From the NCBI RefSeq assembly GCF_022829295.1, contig NZ_JAKSYH010000093.1, positions 1 to 36,381 of the forward strand: a DNA stretch of 36,381 nucleotides. Reading direction: 5' to 3'. This document shows positions 1 to 8,566 of the stretch, in pieces (position 1 is the stretch's first letter; the number at the start of each line of letters is the position of its first letter). The translations under genes and the position numbers were made by a program. This DNA is from Methylobacterium sp. J-088. GTDB taxonomy: Bacteria; Pseudomonadota; Alphaproteobacteria; Rhizobiales; Beijerinckiaceae. The notes below the pieces were generated by a model. The model was not told where the DNA came from. It was given only the letters and a program-made list of their open reading frames with translations, and searched no databases.

Positions 1-1
1 C

Positions 2-299
2 AGAGCCGCTCTCGATCGCACTGCTCACGGTCCACGACAGTGACGCCACCATCGCGGACTGAGGCGAGGGTCCCCTTTCCCGTGCGGAAGAGGTCGTGTT
101 TCGCAGAAAGCCGGGTGAGGGATGAGACCTGTCCGGAAGAGGCGTACCCTGTCGGCGCCTTGAAGGTGCGCTCGATCCTGAACCTTCTCGACCCTCACCC
201 CAACCCTCTCCCGCACGGGAGAGGGGGCAGGTCGCGCTTGCCGACCCAGGCGGTGGACAAATGTCGTGTCCCGTGGGCGCGGCGAACGGGAGTGGCTCT
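2..299. repeat. MITE-like repeat, copy A, with about 38-bp terminal inverted repeats
   Basis: The left end (2-39, beginning AGAGCC and ending CACGACA) and the right end (262-299, beginning TGTCGTG and ending GGCTCT) are imperfect inverted copies of each other. Aligned by eye without gaps they match at about three quarters of positions, with an uninterrupted GACA-proximal core. The inside holds GC-rich hairpins, including a 10-bp stem at 204-225 (CCCTCTCCCG-CA-CGGGAGAGGG). Positions 2-240 are closely similar to 23016-23255, so this is a dispersed repeat. The left terminus also resembles 34998-35034 beside an IS4-family transposase. Small ORFs cross it on both strands but carry no recognisable protein signal. 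A target-site duplication cannot be tested because the window begins one base before the element. Confidence 0.7.
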
Positions 300-377
300 T
301 CACGGTCGGTAAGGGTTTCGTAAACAAACGTCCTTAACGAAGGCTTGCAGTGACGTCCTGCACCGGAGTTGGGGGCG

Positions 378-1295
378 ATGACCAAGACCGAGACCAAGCC
401 GGCCGTTTCGCCGGACGACCTGCTCAAGGCCGTTGTGACCGGCCATGCGGATTCGGCCCCGGAGGCCGCCATGTCTCCGGAAGCCCCCGCGCGGACGCTG
501 GCGATGCTGCGTTCTCTGCCGCGGATCGACCGGCGGGCCCTCGCGATCCCGGGCGTCTGCATCGCGCTCGGCGCCCTGCTGGGCGGTGGCGTCATCGCGA
601 TGACCCACTCGTCCGGCCTGTCGAGCGACGCTGTCGCGGCGCTCAGCACGACGCTGGACGCCGGCCGGACCGAGACAGCCCGTCTCAGCAGCGATATCGC
701 GCAACTCCATCGTATTCTGGCCGACCTGCGCGCCTCGACCGACACCGCCCGCAAGGAGGCCACGAGCCGCAGCAGCGCGCTCGGCGAGCGCTTCGCGCAG
801 CTCGACAAGAACCTGACCGCCAAGAACGCGGCGCTCGGCGAGCGGCTCGATCAGGTCGAGCGCGAGCAGAACGCGCGAATCGCAAGCCTTGCCGCGCAGA
901 TCGACCGCCGTTCCGCTGCGGTCACGAAGGCCGAGCCGACGCAGACCGGGAGCCTCGCCGAGCCGCGGAGCGTCGAGCCGAAGACCGTCGAGCCCAAGGT
1001 TGTGGAAGCCAAGGTCACGGACGCAAAGGCCGTCGAGACGAAGCTCGCCGATGCCAAGCTGGCCGACGTGAAGCCGAAGTCCACGGGCGGGGAGAAGGCC
1101 CCGGTAATCGACGCTTGGGCCGTTCGCGAGGTCTATGACGGGATGGCGATTCTAGAGAATCGCCGCCACCGGCTCCTGGAAATCGGACCGGGCGAGATCC
1201 TGCCGGGCTTTGGCCGGGTCGAGGGCGTCGAGCGCCGTGGGCGGGACTGGGTGGTCGTGACCCGCCAGGGGATCGTCACCCCACAAGCTTGGTAG
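378..1295 (+). CDS. Membrane-anchored coiled-coil protein of unknown function
   Basis: The 305-residue product is not recognised as a named family. I chose the ATG at 378 over the TTG nine bases upstream because a GGAG at 365-368 is well spaced for it. Residues 1-50 are a polar cytoplasmic segment. One hydrophobic segment follows at about 55-77 (IPGVCIALGALLGGGVIAM), then an Ala/Leu-rich region with heptad character to about residue 180, likely a periplasmic coiled coil. Next is a low-complexity Lys/Glu/Val run with repeated VEPK, VEAK and ADAK units, about 195-240. The last 60 residues form a compact domain (DAWAVREVYDGMAILENR ... VVTRQGIVTPQAW) that looks like the conserved core. The layout suggests a single-pass inner-membrane protein with its C-terminus in the periplasm, possibly envelope-associated. 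That role is inference only. Confidence 0.8.
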   Translation: MTKTETKPAVSPDDLLKAVVTGHADSAPEAAMSPEAPARTLAMLRSLPRIDRRALAIPGVCIALGALLGGGVIAMTHSSGLSSDAVAALSTTLDAGRTETARLSSDIAQLHRILADLRASTDTARKEATSRSSALGERFAQLDKNLTAKNAALGERLDQVEREQNARIASLAAQIDRRSAAVTKAEPTQTGSLAEPRSVEPKTVEPKVVEAKVTDAKAVETKLADAKLADVKPKSTGGEKAPVIDAWAVREVYDGMAILENRRHRLLEIGPGEILPGFGRVEGVERRGRDWVVVTRQGIVTPQAW

Positions 1296-1307
1296 CTGTC
1301 CGAGACT

Positions 1308-1526
1308 TCAGCGGGACGGGTAGGGCGTCGCGACCAACCCGTCCGCCGGGACCGGAAAACGCGGTTCCAGCGTCAGCGGATCGGCCATGGCGGCCGAACG
1401 CTCGGCGCGACGGCGGCCGTGACGCAGCGCGCGGGAATGCGCCGCCCGTGTCGGGTGCAGGATCGCGGCAAGGAGAGCCTGGCCCTCGAATGAACTGTCC
1501 AGATTCTTCGCTTCGAAGACGGGCAT
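1308..1526 (-). CDS. Possible small protein, 72 residues, unknown
   Basis: A short minus-strand frame reads MPVFEAKNLDSSFEGQ and ends LVATPYPSR. Third codon positions are strongly G/C, as in neighbouring genes, and the composition looks protein-like: an amphipathic N-terminus, a basic middle and a Pro-rich tail. It converges on the upstream coiled-coil gene with a 12-base gap. A weak AGG lies seven bases before the ATG at 1526. I do not recognise a family. Overlapping frames on both strands are also open, so it could be a chance ORF. The remaining 1527-1700 contains nothing I can identify. Confidence 0.35.
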   Translation of the reverse strand: MPVFEAKNLDSSFEGQALLAAILHPTRAAHSRALRHGRRRAERSAAMADPLTLEPRFPVPADGLVATPYPSR

Positions 1527-1700
1527 GGCCGGCCTGCTGGATTGCGGTCGCGAACGTCGCAGAAGGCGTCGATTCCGACCGCTCCCCAATAACGGGGATC
1601 GTGGTGACAGGTTCCGTCAAGCTTTCGCCCGGAAACTGTTTTTTCACGATCGTCCAGGCCAAGCCCGAATGCTGTGCGGCTGCGCACCCGCAGCGTGAGA

Positions 1701-2093
1701 TCAGACGAACTGATTGAGACCTGGGATTGAGCCGAGGATCGGCCCCATCGCGTCTTCGCCGACCTTCTCGCGGCCGAACGCGAACAGCTCCTGTCCGAGA
1801 GGCTGCATCTGGCCCATCGGCACGCCGGCCGACATCAACTTCTGGCCGAGCGCCATGACGCCGCCGCCGCCCATCATGCCGCCGAGCATGCCCATCAGAC
1901 CGCCACCGCTGGTCTCGCCGGCGTTGGATTCGGCGACCAGCGATTCCGACCCCGGCAGCGCCGTCAGGAGCTGATTCACCTCGGTCTCGGGCCCTTCCTT
2001 CTGCAGGAAGGCAAGGATGTGGCCGATCGCGGTCTGGGCCGTCGCGGCGTCGAGCCCGGTACGAGCGGTCACGCGGGCGAGCAGTTCTTCCAT
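1701..2093 (-). CDS. Small Gly/Met-rich protein, DUF2267-like
   Basis: The 130-residue product begins MEELLARVTARTGLDAATAQ. Residues 1-45 form a helical domain resembling proteins annotated DUF2267 in rhizobia, with the GLDAATAQTAIGHILAFLQK pattern. A flexible Gly/Met stretch at about 62-82 (GGGLMGMLGGMMGGGG) follows, then a second helical segment ending IPGLNQFV. No signal peptide or membrane helix is visible. The frame is open upstream to 2159, but the internal ATG at 2093 is preferred because family members start at this MEELL-type sequence. The purine-rich GAAGAG upstream is a weak ribosome-binding site. No function is established. It stands alone, divergent from poxB. Confidence 0.75.
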   Translation of the reverse strand: MEELLARVTARTGLDAATAQTAIGHILAFLQKEGPETEVNQLLTALPGSESLVAESNAGETSGGGLMGMLGGMMGGGGVMALGQKLMSAGVPMGQMQPLGQELFAFGREKVGEDAMGPILGSIPGLNQFV

Positions 2094-2274
2094 GGTGATG
2101 ATCTCTTCGGAACGTTTCCAGACGTCCTTCGACTCTGGGGCGCGGGAAATCAAGCGCACGGGCGGGGTTGCGCCGGAAAGTCCCCCCGGGGGCGTGCTCT
2201 GGGTGCGTTGCCCGGGGTGACTTCCGAGGCTCGGGTCCCACTTTCCCGACCAAGGTCAAACCCGGAGCCGGATC

Positions 2275-4005
2275 ATGCGCATCAGCAACGTCGCGGACGT
2301 CGTCGCCGAGACCCTTCAGGAAGCGGGTGTCGCGCGTGTCTACGGGGTGGTCGGCGACAGCCTGAACGGCATCACGGAGGCGCTGCGCGCGCGTGGGCGG
2401 ATCGACTGGATCCACACCCGTCACGAGGAGGCCGCCGCCTTCGCGGCGGCCGGCGAGGCGCAGGTGACCGGACAACTCGCCGTCTGCGCCGGCTCCTGCG
2501 GGCCGGGCAACTTGCACCTGATCAACGGGCTCTACGATGCGCATCGCAGCCGGACGCCGGTGCTGGCGATCGCCGCCCACATCCCGTCGCCCGAGATCGG
2601 CTCGGGCTATTTCCAGGAGACCAAGCCCACCGAGCTGTTCCGCGACTGCAGCCACTATTGCGAGATGGTCTCCGACCCGGCCCAGATGCCCTTCGTGCTG
2701 GAGAACGCGATCCGCGCTGCGGTCGGGGAGGGCGGCGTCGCGGTCATCGTGATCCCGGGCGATGTCGCGCTCCGCGAGGCGCCGAAGCGCGCACTGGCGC
2801 CGCGGGCCGGGCTGATCCCCGCCAAGCCGGTCGTGCGGCCGGCGGATCCGGAACTCGACGCGCTGGCCGCCCTGCTCAATGCCGGCAAGCGCGTCACGCT
2901 GCTGTGCGGGCGCGGCTGCGCGGGCGCCCATGCCGAGCTGCTCCAACTCGCCGAGGCGCTGAAAAGCCCGATCGTCCACGCGCTCGGCGGAAAGGAGTTC
3001 GTGGAGTTCGACAACCCCTACGATGTCGGCATGACCGGACTGATCGGGTACGCCTCGGGCTACGCCGCCATGATGGCGTGCGACACGCTGCTGATGCTCG
3101 GCACGGGCTTCCCCTACAAGCAGTTCTACCCGCAGGAGGCGAAGGTCGCGCAGATCGACCTGCGCCCCACCGAGCTCGGCCGTCGCTGCCGAATCGAACT
3201 CGGCCTCGTCGGCGATGTGGGCGCGACGCTCCGGGCGCTGCTGCCGCGGCTGAAGTCCAAGACCGACCGGTCCTTCCTGGATGCCAGCCTGAAGCACTAC
3301 GCCAAGGCGCGTACCGGGCTCGATGAGCTGGCCACCGGCAAGGCGGGCGGGCCGCTGCACCCGCAATACCTCGCCCGCACGATCAGCGAAGCGGCATCCG
3401 ATGACGCCATCTTCACCGCAGACGTCGGCACGCCGACCATCTGGGCGGCGCGCTATTTGGCCATGAACGGGCGGCGCCGGCTCCTCGGCTCCTGGGTCCA
3501 TGGCTCGATGGCCAACGCCCTGTCGCAGGGCATCGGCGCGCAGGCGTGCCAGCCAGACCGGCAGGTGATCGCGTTGTGCGGCGACGGCGGCTTCGCCATG
3601 CTGATGGGCGACTTCCTGACGTTGCGGCAGCACCGGCTGCCGCTGAAGGTCGTGGTGTTCAACAACGGCACGCTGGGCTTCGTCGAGCTGGAGATGAAGG
3701 CCGCCGGCTACCTCGAGACCGGCGTCGCCCTCGACAATCCGGATTTCGCCGCGATGTCGCGGGCCGCCGGCATCTTCGCCCTGCGGGTCGAGGATCCTGC
3801 CGAGCTGCCCGGCGCCATGCGCGAGTTCCTGGCCTTCGACGGCCCCTCGCTCCTCGACGTGCGCACGGCCCGCAACGAGCTTTCGATGCCGCCCAAGATC
3901 GACGGGCAACAGGTGAAAGGATTCAGCCTTTATGTCCTGCGGGCCGTGATGGATGGACGCGGTGACGCGGTTCTCGACCTCGCCAAGACCAACCTCATCC
4001 GATAG
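2275..4005 (+). CDS. poxB: Pyruvate:quinone oxidoreductase (pyruvate dehydrogenase, quinone), PoxB type
   Basis: This 576-residue thiamine-diphosphate enzyme oxidatively decarboxylates pyruvate to acetate and CO2, passing electrons through FAD to the membrane quinone pool. The N-terminal domain carries the ThDP-activating glutamate in RHEEAAAF (Glu51) and the PoxB-like stretch [16 protein letters not shown]. The C-terminal domain has the ThDP/Mg motif [13 protein letters not shown] (Gly436-Asp437-Gly438) ending in FNNGTLGF. Length and N-terminal sequence follow E. coli PoxB closely, including [15 protein letters not shown]. The C-terminal tail ([20 protein letters not shown]) matches the family's lipid-binding, autoinhibitory segment in position. 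A GGAG seven bases before the ATG supports the start. It lies 65 bases upstream of lutABC, so pyruvate made from lactate could be its substrate. Acetolactate synthase-like enzymes are the alternative but fit less well. Confidence 0.93.
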   Translation: MRISNVADVVAETLQEAGVARVYGVVGDSLNGITEALRARGRIDWIHTRHEEAAAFAAAGEAQVTGQLAVCAGSCGPGNLHLINGLYDAHRSRTPVLAIAAHIPSPEIGSGYFQETKPTELFRDCSHYCEMVSDPAQMPFVLENAIRAAVGEGGVAVIVIPGDVALREAPKRALAPRAGLIPAKPVVRPADPELDALAALLNAGKRVTLLCGRGCAGAHAELLQLAEALKSPIVHALGGKEFVEFDNPYDVGMTGLIGYASGYAAMMACDTLLMLGTGFPYKQFYPQEAKVAQIDLRPTELGRRCRIELGLVGDVGATLRALLPRLKSKTDRSFLDASLKHYAKARTGLDELATGKAGGPLHPQYLARTISEAASDDAIFTADVGTPTIWAARYLAMNGRRRLLGSWVHGSMANALSQGIGAQACQPDRQVIALCGDGGFAMLMGDFLTLRQHRLPLKVVVFNNGTLGFVELEMKAAGYLETGVALDNPDFAAMSRAAGIFALRVEDPAELPGAMREFLAFDGPSLLDVRTARNELSMPPKIDGQQVKGFSLYVLRAVMDGRGDAVLDLAKTNLIR

Positions 4006-4070
4006 ACCCTGAGGATCAGTCTCGAACCGTTCCAGGTCAACGGAGCGGCGATCCAGGGGGGTGCCGGACC

Positions 4071-4814
4071 ATGCGGGTCGGCCTGTTCGTGCCGTGCTAC
4101 GTCGATGCCTTCGAGCCGGAGGTCGGGATCGCCACCCTGGAGCTGCTGGAGCGGCTCGGCTGCACGGTGGAGTATCCGTTCGATCAGACCTGCTGCGGCC
4201 AGCCGATGACCAACACCGGCTGTCACGCGGAAGCCGCTGCCACCGAGGCCCTGTTCGTCAAGAATTTCTCGGGCTTCGACTACGTGGTCGCCCCGTCGGG
4301 CTCCTGCGTTCATCAGGTGCGCGAGCACCTGACTGCGATCCCGCAGACCGATGAAGTCCGCCACGTTCGCGCCAGCACTTACGAGCTGGTCGAGTTCATG
4401 CATGACGTGCTGAAGGTCGAGGCGCTGCCCTGGGCCAGCTTCCCCCACCGCGTCGCCTACCACACCAACTGCAACGCCCTGCGCGGCATCCACCACGCCC
4501 GGCCGAGCGAGCTGGTGAAGCCCTATTATTCGAAGCCCCTCGACCTGCTGCGCCTCGTGAACGGCGTCGAGCTGGTGGACCTCGCCCGGCCGGACGAGTG
4601 CTGCGGCTTCGGCGGGACCTTTTCGGTGTTCGAACCGGCGGTCTCGGCCAAGATGGGCTACGACAAGGTCGCTGATCAGAATCGGGCCGGGGCCGAATAC
4701 GTCGTCTCGGCCGATTCCTCCTGCTTGATGCACCAGAAGGGCTGCGCCGAGCGCCTGGGGTTGCCGCTCAAATATATCCACATCGCGCAGGTGATGAACG
4801 GAGCCGCCGCATGA
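4071..4814 (+). CDS. lutA: Lactate utilization protein A (LutA/YkgE), cysteine-rich Fe-S subunit
   Basis: The 247-residue protein is built from two cysteine-rich CCG domains, the signature of the LutA/GlpC/HdrB superfamily. The first has CCGQP (from Cys41) and the second CCGFGG (from Cys177), with accompanying cysteines in SGSCVHQV and SSCLMHQKGC. Together with LutB and LutC it forms the three-part iron-sulfur L-lactate oxidase first described in Bacillus subtilis, converting L-lactate to pyruvate. The start ATG follows an AGGGGGG tract about ten bases upstream. Its stop codon overlaps the lutB start as ATGA, implying translational coupling. A neighbouring lactate permease and a LutR-type regulator are absent from the window. 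The family assignment is firm; the exact 2-hydroxyacid substrate is inferred. Confidence 0.92.
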   Translation: MRVGLFVPCYVDAFEPEVGIATLELLERLGCTVEYPFDQTCCGQPMTNTGCHAEAAATEALFVKNFSGFDYVVAPSGSCVHQVREHLTAIPQTDEVRHVRASTYELVEFMHDVLKVEALPWASFPHRVAYHTNCNALRGIHHARPSELVKPYYSKPLDLLRLVNGVELVDLARPDECCGFGGTFSVFEPAVSAKMGYDKVADQNRAGAEYVVSADSSCLMHQKGCAERLGLPLKYIHIAQVMNGAAA

Positions 4815-6382
4815 GCGTCGAGGATCTCAATCCCCGCGAGCGCGAGGGCGTCATCCACCCGGAAGTCCGGGCCCGTGACGACGAGGGCGAGCGCGCGCAG
4901 GACGGCACCCGGCTTCAGCACGCCGAGGCTGCTTCGAAGCCGATCCGCGCCCCGCAGGTGCGCGAGAAGCAGCCCCGGGGCGCCAAGATCCGCGGCAACC
5001 GGCCGATCGATCAGGCCGAGGCGGCCGAACGCTTCCTCGCGGCGCCGCTGCATCAGGCCGCCCATGACGAGCGCCTCTGGGATCTGCGCAAGAAGCGCGA
5101 TACCGCCGCGCATGGCATCCCCGAGTGGGAGGAGCTGCGCGAGCTCGCCTCGCAGATCAAGACGCACACGCTGAGCCACCTCGACCAGTATCTGGAGCAG
5201 TTCGAGGCGGCCGCGAAGGCCAACGGCGTCCACGTCCACTGGGCCAAGGACGGGGCCGACCACAACCGGATCGTCCTGGAGATCCTGAAGAGCCACGGCG
5301 CCAAGACCCTGGTTAAGTCGAAGTCGATGCTCACCGAGGAGTGCGGCTTCCGCCACCACATGGACGCCAACGGCATCGAGGTGATCGAGACCGATCTCGG
5401 CGAGCGGATCCAGCAGCTCGACAACGAGGAGCCGAGCCACGTCGTCGCCCCGGCGGTCCACAAGACCCGGATGGACGTGGCCGAGGTTTTCGCCAAGACC
5501 CTCGGCACCGACCCCAACAACGACGACGCCCACTACCTCGCCGAGAGCCAGCGGGAGACGACCCGGCCGTACATCCTGCAGGCCGATGCCGGCATGACCG
5601 GCTGCAACTTCGCCATCGCGGAGACCGGCTCGGTCGTCACCTGCACCAACGAGGGCAATGCCGACCTGTCGGGCAACGTGCCGCCGCTGCAGATCCATTC
5701 GATCGGCATCGAGAAGATCATCCCGAAGGTCGAGCATCTCGGCGTGTTCATCCGCCTGCTGTCGCGCTCGGCTCTGGGTTCGCCGATCACCCAGTACACC
5801 TCGCATTTCCGCGCGCCCCGCAAGGGCACCGAGATGCACATGGTGCTGGTCGATAATGGCCGGTCCGAGCGCCTCGGCCTGGAGGAGTTCTGGACCTCCC
5901 TGAAATGCATCCGCTGCGGCGCATGCATGAACACCTGCCCGGTCTACCGGCGCTCGGGCGGACTGTCCTACGGGGCGACCTATTCAGGGCCGATCGGGCT
6001 GATCATCGATCCGACCTTCAACAAACGGAAATACTCGACGCTGCCGTTTTCTTCTACGATGAACGGCTCCTGCACCAACGTCTGCCCGGTAAAGATCAAC
6101 ATCCACGAGCAGATCTTTGCTTGGCGCAAGGTTCTGGTCGAGGAGCACCAGATCCCGGCGCTCAAGCAGGGCATGATGAAGGCCGCGGGTGCGGTCCTGT
6201 CGCGTCCGGCCGCCTACCGGGCGGCGATCGGTGCGGCGGATTCGGCGCTCAAAGTGCTGCCGCGCTTCGCCGTCTACAACCCGCTCAACACCTGGGGGAA
6301 GAAGCGCGAGATGCCCGAGGCGCCGCGCCAGACCTTCCACGCCTGGTACAAGCAGAACCGTATGAAGGACGCGGGTCGATGA
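4811..6382 (+). CDS. lutB: Lactate utilization protein B (LutB/YkgF), ferredoxin-type Fe-S subunit
   Basis: The 523-residue protein has an N-terminal LutB/LUD-type domain (roughly 130-340, including TEECGFRHHMDANGIEVIET and ETGSVVTCTNEGN). A ferredoxin region binding two [4Fe-4S] clusters follows: CIRCGACMNTCP from Cys366 and CTNVCP from Cys421. It is the electron-transfer subunit of the LutABC L-lactate oxidase. The first 80 residues are charged and longer than in Bacillus LutB; a start further in is possible, but the ATGA overlap with lutA argues for this ATG. It also overlaps lutC by four bases at its end. Overlaps on both sides indicate a single polycistronic unit with coordinated stoichiometry. 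Confidence 0.92.
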   Translation: MSVEDLNPREREGVIHPEVRARDDEGERAQDGTRLQHAEAASKPIRAPQVREKQPRGAKIRGNRPIDQAEAAERFLAAPLHQAAHDERLWDLRKKRDTAAHGIPEWEELRELASQIKTHTLSHLDQYLEQFEAAAKANGVHVHWAKDGADHNRIVLEILKSHGAKTLVKSKSMLTEECGFRHHMDANGIEVIETDLGERIQQLDNEEPSHVVAPAVHKTRMDVAEVFAKTLGTDPNNDDAHYLAESQRETTRPYILQADAGMTGCNFAIAETGSVVTCTNEGNADLSGNVPPLQIHSIGIEKIIPKVEHLGVFIRLLSRSALGSPITQYTSHFRAPRKGTEMHMVLVDNGRSERLGLEEFWTSLKCIRCGACMNTCPVYRRSGGLSYGATYSGPIGLIIDPTFNKRKYSTLPFSSTMNGSCTNVCPVKINIHEQIFAWRKVLVEEHQIPALKQGMMKAAGAVLSRPAAYRAAIGAADSALKVLPRFAVYNPLNTWGKKREMPEAPRQTFHAWYKQNRMKDAGR

Positions 6383-6972
6383 GCGCACGCGACGCGATCC
6401 TGGCCGAGATCCGCCGGAACCGGCCGTCCGGCGATTTCCCGATGCCGGAGCTGCCGCTGTTCGCAGCCCTGGTTGGCGACGATCTCGTGGCCGAGTTCGG
6501 GGAACGGCTGAAGCGCATGGGCGGCCGGGTGGCCGAGCCCCGGGCCGGTGACGTCTTCGCGGAGGTTCGTGAACGGCTCGACGGTGCGAAGGTCATCGCC
6601 TCGGCAGTCCCGGAGCTGACCGGCAATCGCGACCTGCGGAGCGTACGCTACCCGCAGGAGGTGGAGGATGTCGACGTGGCGGTGGTCCGCGCGGTGTTCG
6701 GCATCGCCGAGACGGGCTCGGTCCTGTTCACGGAAGACCAGCTGATCGTCAACGCCGTGGCCTACCTCGCCCAACACCTGGTGGTGCTGCTCGATCCGGC
6801 CGATATCCTGCCGAACGTCCAGGCGGCCTATCGGCGGCGCGAATTCGGCCATTCGGCCTACGCGGTTCTGCACACCGGCCCCTCGGCGACCGCTGACATC
6901 GAAGGCGTACTGATCCACGGGGCGCAGGGTGTACGCTCGCTCACCGTGGTGATGCAGCCGAAAACAGCCTGA
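6379..6972 (+). CDS. lutC: Lactate utilization protein C (LutC/YkgG)
   Basis: The 197-residue LUD-domain protein is the third component of the LutABC L-lactate oxidation complex. It starts MSARDAILAEIRRN, typical of the family, and carries the conserved GIAETGSVLF motif and the C-terminal HTGPSATADIEGVLIHGAQG stretch of LutC proteins. The ATG overlaps the lutB stop as ATGA. The frame is open far upstream, inside lutB, but that part is shadow sequence. The next gene, a transglutaminase-like protein, starts 70 bases later and could be on the same transcript. The intervening bases contain only a small GCCGG-AA-CCGGC hairpin at about 6973-6984. Confidence 0.92.
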   Translation: MSARDAILAEIRRNRPSGDFPMPELPLFAALVGDDLVAEFGERLKRMGGRVAEPRAGDVFAEVRERLDGAKVIASAVPELTGNRDLRSVRYPQEVEDVDVAVVRAVFGIAETGSVLFTEDQLIVNAVAYLAQHLVVLLDPADILPNVQAAYRRREFGHSAYAVLHTGPSATADIEGVLIHGAQGVRSLTVVMQPKTA

Positions 6973-7042
6973 GCCGGAACCGGCAATCGGGCCCGCCCCT
7001 TGCTTGGACGGCGAAAAGGGCATCGCCCGGCAAGGAAATCCG

Positions 7043-7903
7043 ATGCGCTACACGCTTGGTTGCAGCCTGTCCTACAACATACTCTCGGATACCACCTTCA
7101 TCTTCAATCTGGAGGTGGCCAAGCTGAAGAGCGTCGAGGTCCTGAGCGAAAGCCTCGTCCTGACGCCAAATCTCAAGCGCGACATCTACACGACGCCCGA
7201 CATGCTGAACCGCTACCTGGCGGTCAATGTGCCCACCGGCCAGTTCGCGCTGGAATACAACGCCGAAGTTGATCTGACGGTGCACCGGGCCGATCCCGCC
7301 ACCATCAACGAAACACCGATCGGGCAATTGCCCCTCGACATCCTGCCCTTCCTGTTGCCGAGCCGCTTCGTCTCCTCGGACCGGCTGACGCCCTATGCCC
7401 TGGCGGAGTTCGGCGCTTTGCCGAAGGGGCACGCCCGGGTGAACCAGATCTGCAACTGGATCCACGACCACATCACCTACCAACCCGGCACGAGCGATGG
7501 TGAGACGACCGCGGATGAGTCGCTGCTCAAGCGCGCCGGCGTGTGCCGAGATTTCGCGCATATCGGCACCGCCTTCTGCCGGGCATTGGGCATCCCCGCC
7601 CGGTTCGTGAGCTGCTACGCCCACGGCCTCGTGCCGAGCGATTTCCACGCGGTGTTCGAGGCCTATCTCGACGGCCGCTGGTGGCTGTTCGACGCCACGC
7701 GGCAGGCGGATCTCGACGGGCTGGTGCGGATCGGCGTCGGGCGCGACGCCGCCGAGATCGCCTTCTCGACGCCGTTCGGCAACATGCAGCCTGTGAACCA
7801 GCAGGTTCGGATCCAGCGCGCGGACGGGCAGGGCAGCCCGATGCCCCGCACCGTGGAGGCGATCTCGACCGAGATCCCGGCACCGCACGCCGGAGCGGCC
7901 TGA
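7043..7903 (+). CDS. Transglutaminase-like cysteine protease-fold protein
   Basis: The 286-residue protein has a beta-rich N-terminal domain of bacterial transglutaminase-like proteins and a transglutaminase core with a visible triad: Cys168 in GVCRDFAHI, His202 in DFHAVFEAYL and Asp217 in LFDATR. Such proteins are usually annotated as putative cysteine proteases or amidases. Their substrates are mostly unknown, and some sit beside circularly permuted ATP-grasp and alpha-E peptide-modification genes, which are not present here. No signal peptide is seen, so it is probably cytoplasmic. AAGGA six bases before the ATG at 7043 fixes the start over an upstream TTG. It may be co-transcribed with lutABC, but nothing known links it to lactate. 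Confidence 0.85.
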   Translation: MRYTLGCSLSYNILSDTTFIFNLEVAKLKSVEVLSESLVLTPNLKRDIYTTPDMLNRYLAVNVPTGQFALEYNAEVDLTVHRADPATINETPIGQLPLDILPFLLPSRFVSSDRLTPYALAEFGALPKGHARVNQICNWIHDHITYQPGTSDGETTADESLLKRAGVCRDFAHIGTAFCRALGIPARFVSCYAHGLVPSDFHAVFEAYLDGRWWLFDATRQADLDGLVRIGVGRDAAEIAFSTPFGNMQPVNQQVRIQRADGQGSPMPRTVEAISTEIPAPHAGAA

Positions 7904-8566
7904 TAGGCTGAAAACCACGGGACGTCCGACGGTCTCAGACTCCACCGGCTCTTCGTTCGTGGGGTCCGAAGCCCTTCCGGCATGGTGCGCACGACGATGG
8001 TCGGAACCGTCCTCGCCATAGGCGATGCGCTGGGCCCGCAGCCACCGTTCGCCCGAACTCAACCCAGCGCCCCGCGGATTCGCGTAACCAATCCGTCACA
8101 GATTTACAGTATTATCAAAATCTTTGTCTCTCACTAAAATACTACTCAAGTATAATTTAAGTTGTTATTTCCAGAATTTCTTCGATAGAAGTTTAGATGG
8201 GCGGAGAAACAACATCCGAACCCGCCCTGTCATTTAGAACGCCGTGGCAATCTATTTGCCGAATGGGTTGAATCTTTAACCTATCACCGGTTCGCGAAAA
8301 GCGCTGAAGCGTGGCTGTGGCGGGGTCGCAACACCGTAAAACGATCCCGGATCCGCCCCGAGACCTGCCCGTAAACGCCGCGATCCCGCCATAGTCCGGG
8401 CCCACCTCAACATCCGCGGTAAACGGCAATTTCGACAACGCTTTACCGTTAACGAACGAGGTTTTCCGAGCACGCGGATGACGGTTCCGGCGCATCGCAG
8501 ATAGCGACGCGCCGCGGTCCTTCGCACCCGCTCGGGATCGGTGGTGCGAAGGCTGTGTCCGGGTTC
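7904..8566. other. Long intergenic region with an AT-rich patch, upstream of ilvD
   Basis: This 663-base gap holds no convincing gene. Positions 8101-8180 contain only 20 G/C in 80 bases, far below the surrounding DNA. A perfect TATAAT at 8151-8156 lies in that patch, but no good -35 hexamer is found at 16-18 bases; a TTGTCT occurs 21 bases upstream. A minus-strand frame at 8193-8495 is open but shows no recognisable protein signal. The part nearest ilvD has TTTACCGTTAACGAACG at about 8440-8457, a style of sequence common in alphaproteobacterial upstream regions. The gap could carry the ilvD promoter and leader, a decayed insertion or a small RNA. Confidence 0.5.

Noticed and set aside
40..327. 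Small ORFs on both strands within the first repeat
   Set aside because: They arise from the hairpin-rich repeat. Similar frames appear in copy B (22971-23231), so the resemblance reflects the repeat, not a conserved protein.
1276..3909. 877-codon minus-strand ORF opposite poxB
   Set aside because: It runs antisense through poxB and a neighbouring small gene, has arginine/glycine-rich shadow composition and no motif. Long antisense frames are expected at this GC content.
8193..8495. 100-codon minus-strand ORF in the gap before ilvD
   Set aside because: It has no ribosome-binding site I trust and no family resemblance, and its 3' end reaches the AT-rich patch. It is too weak to call.
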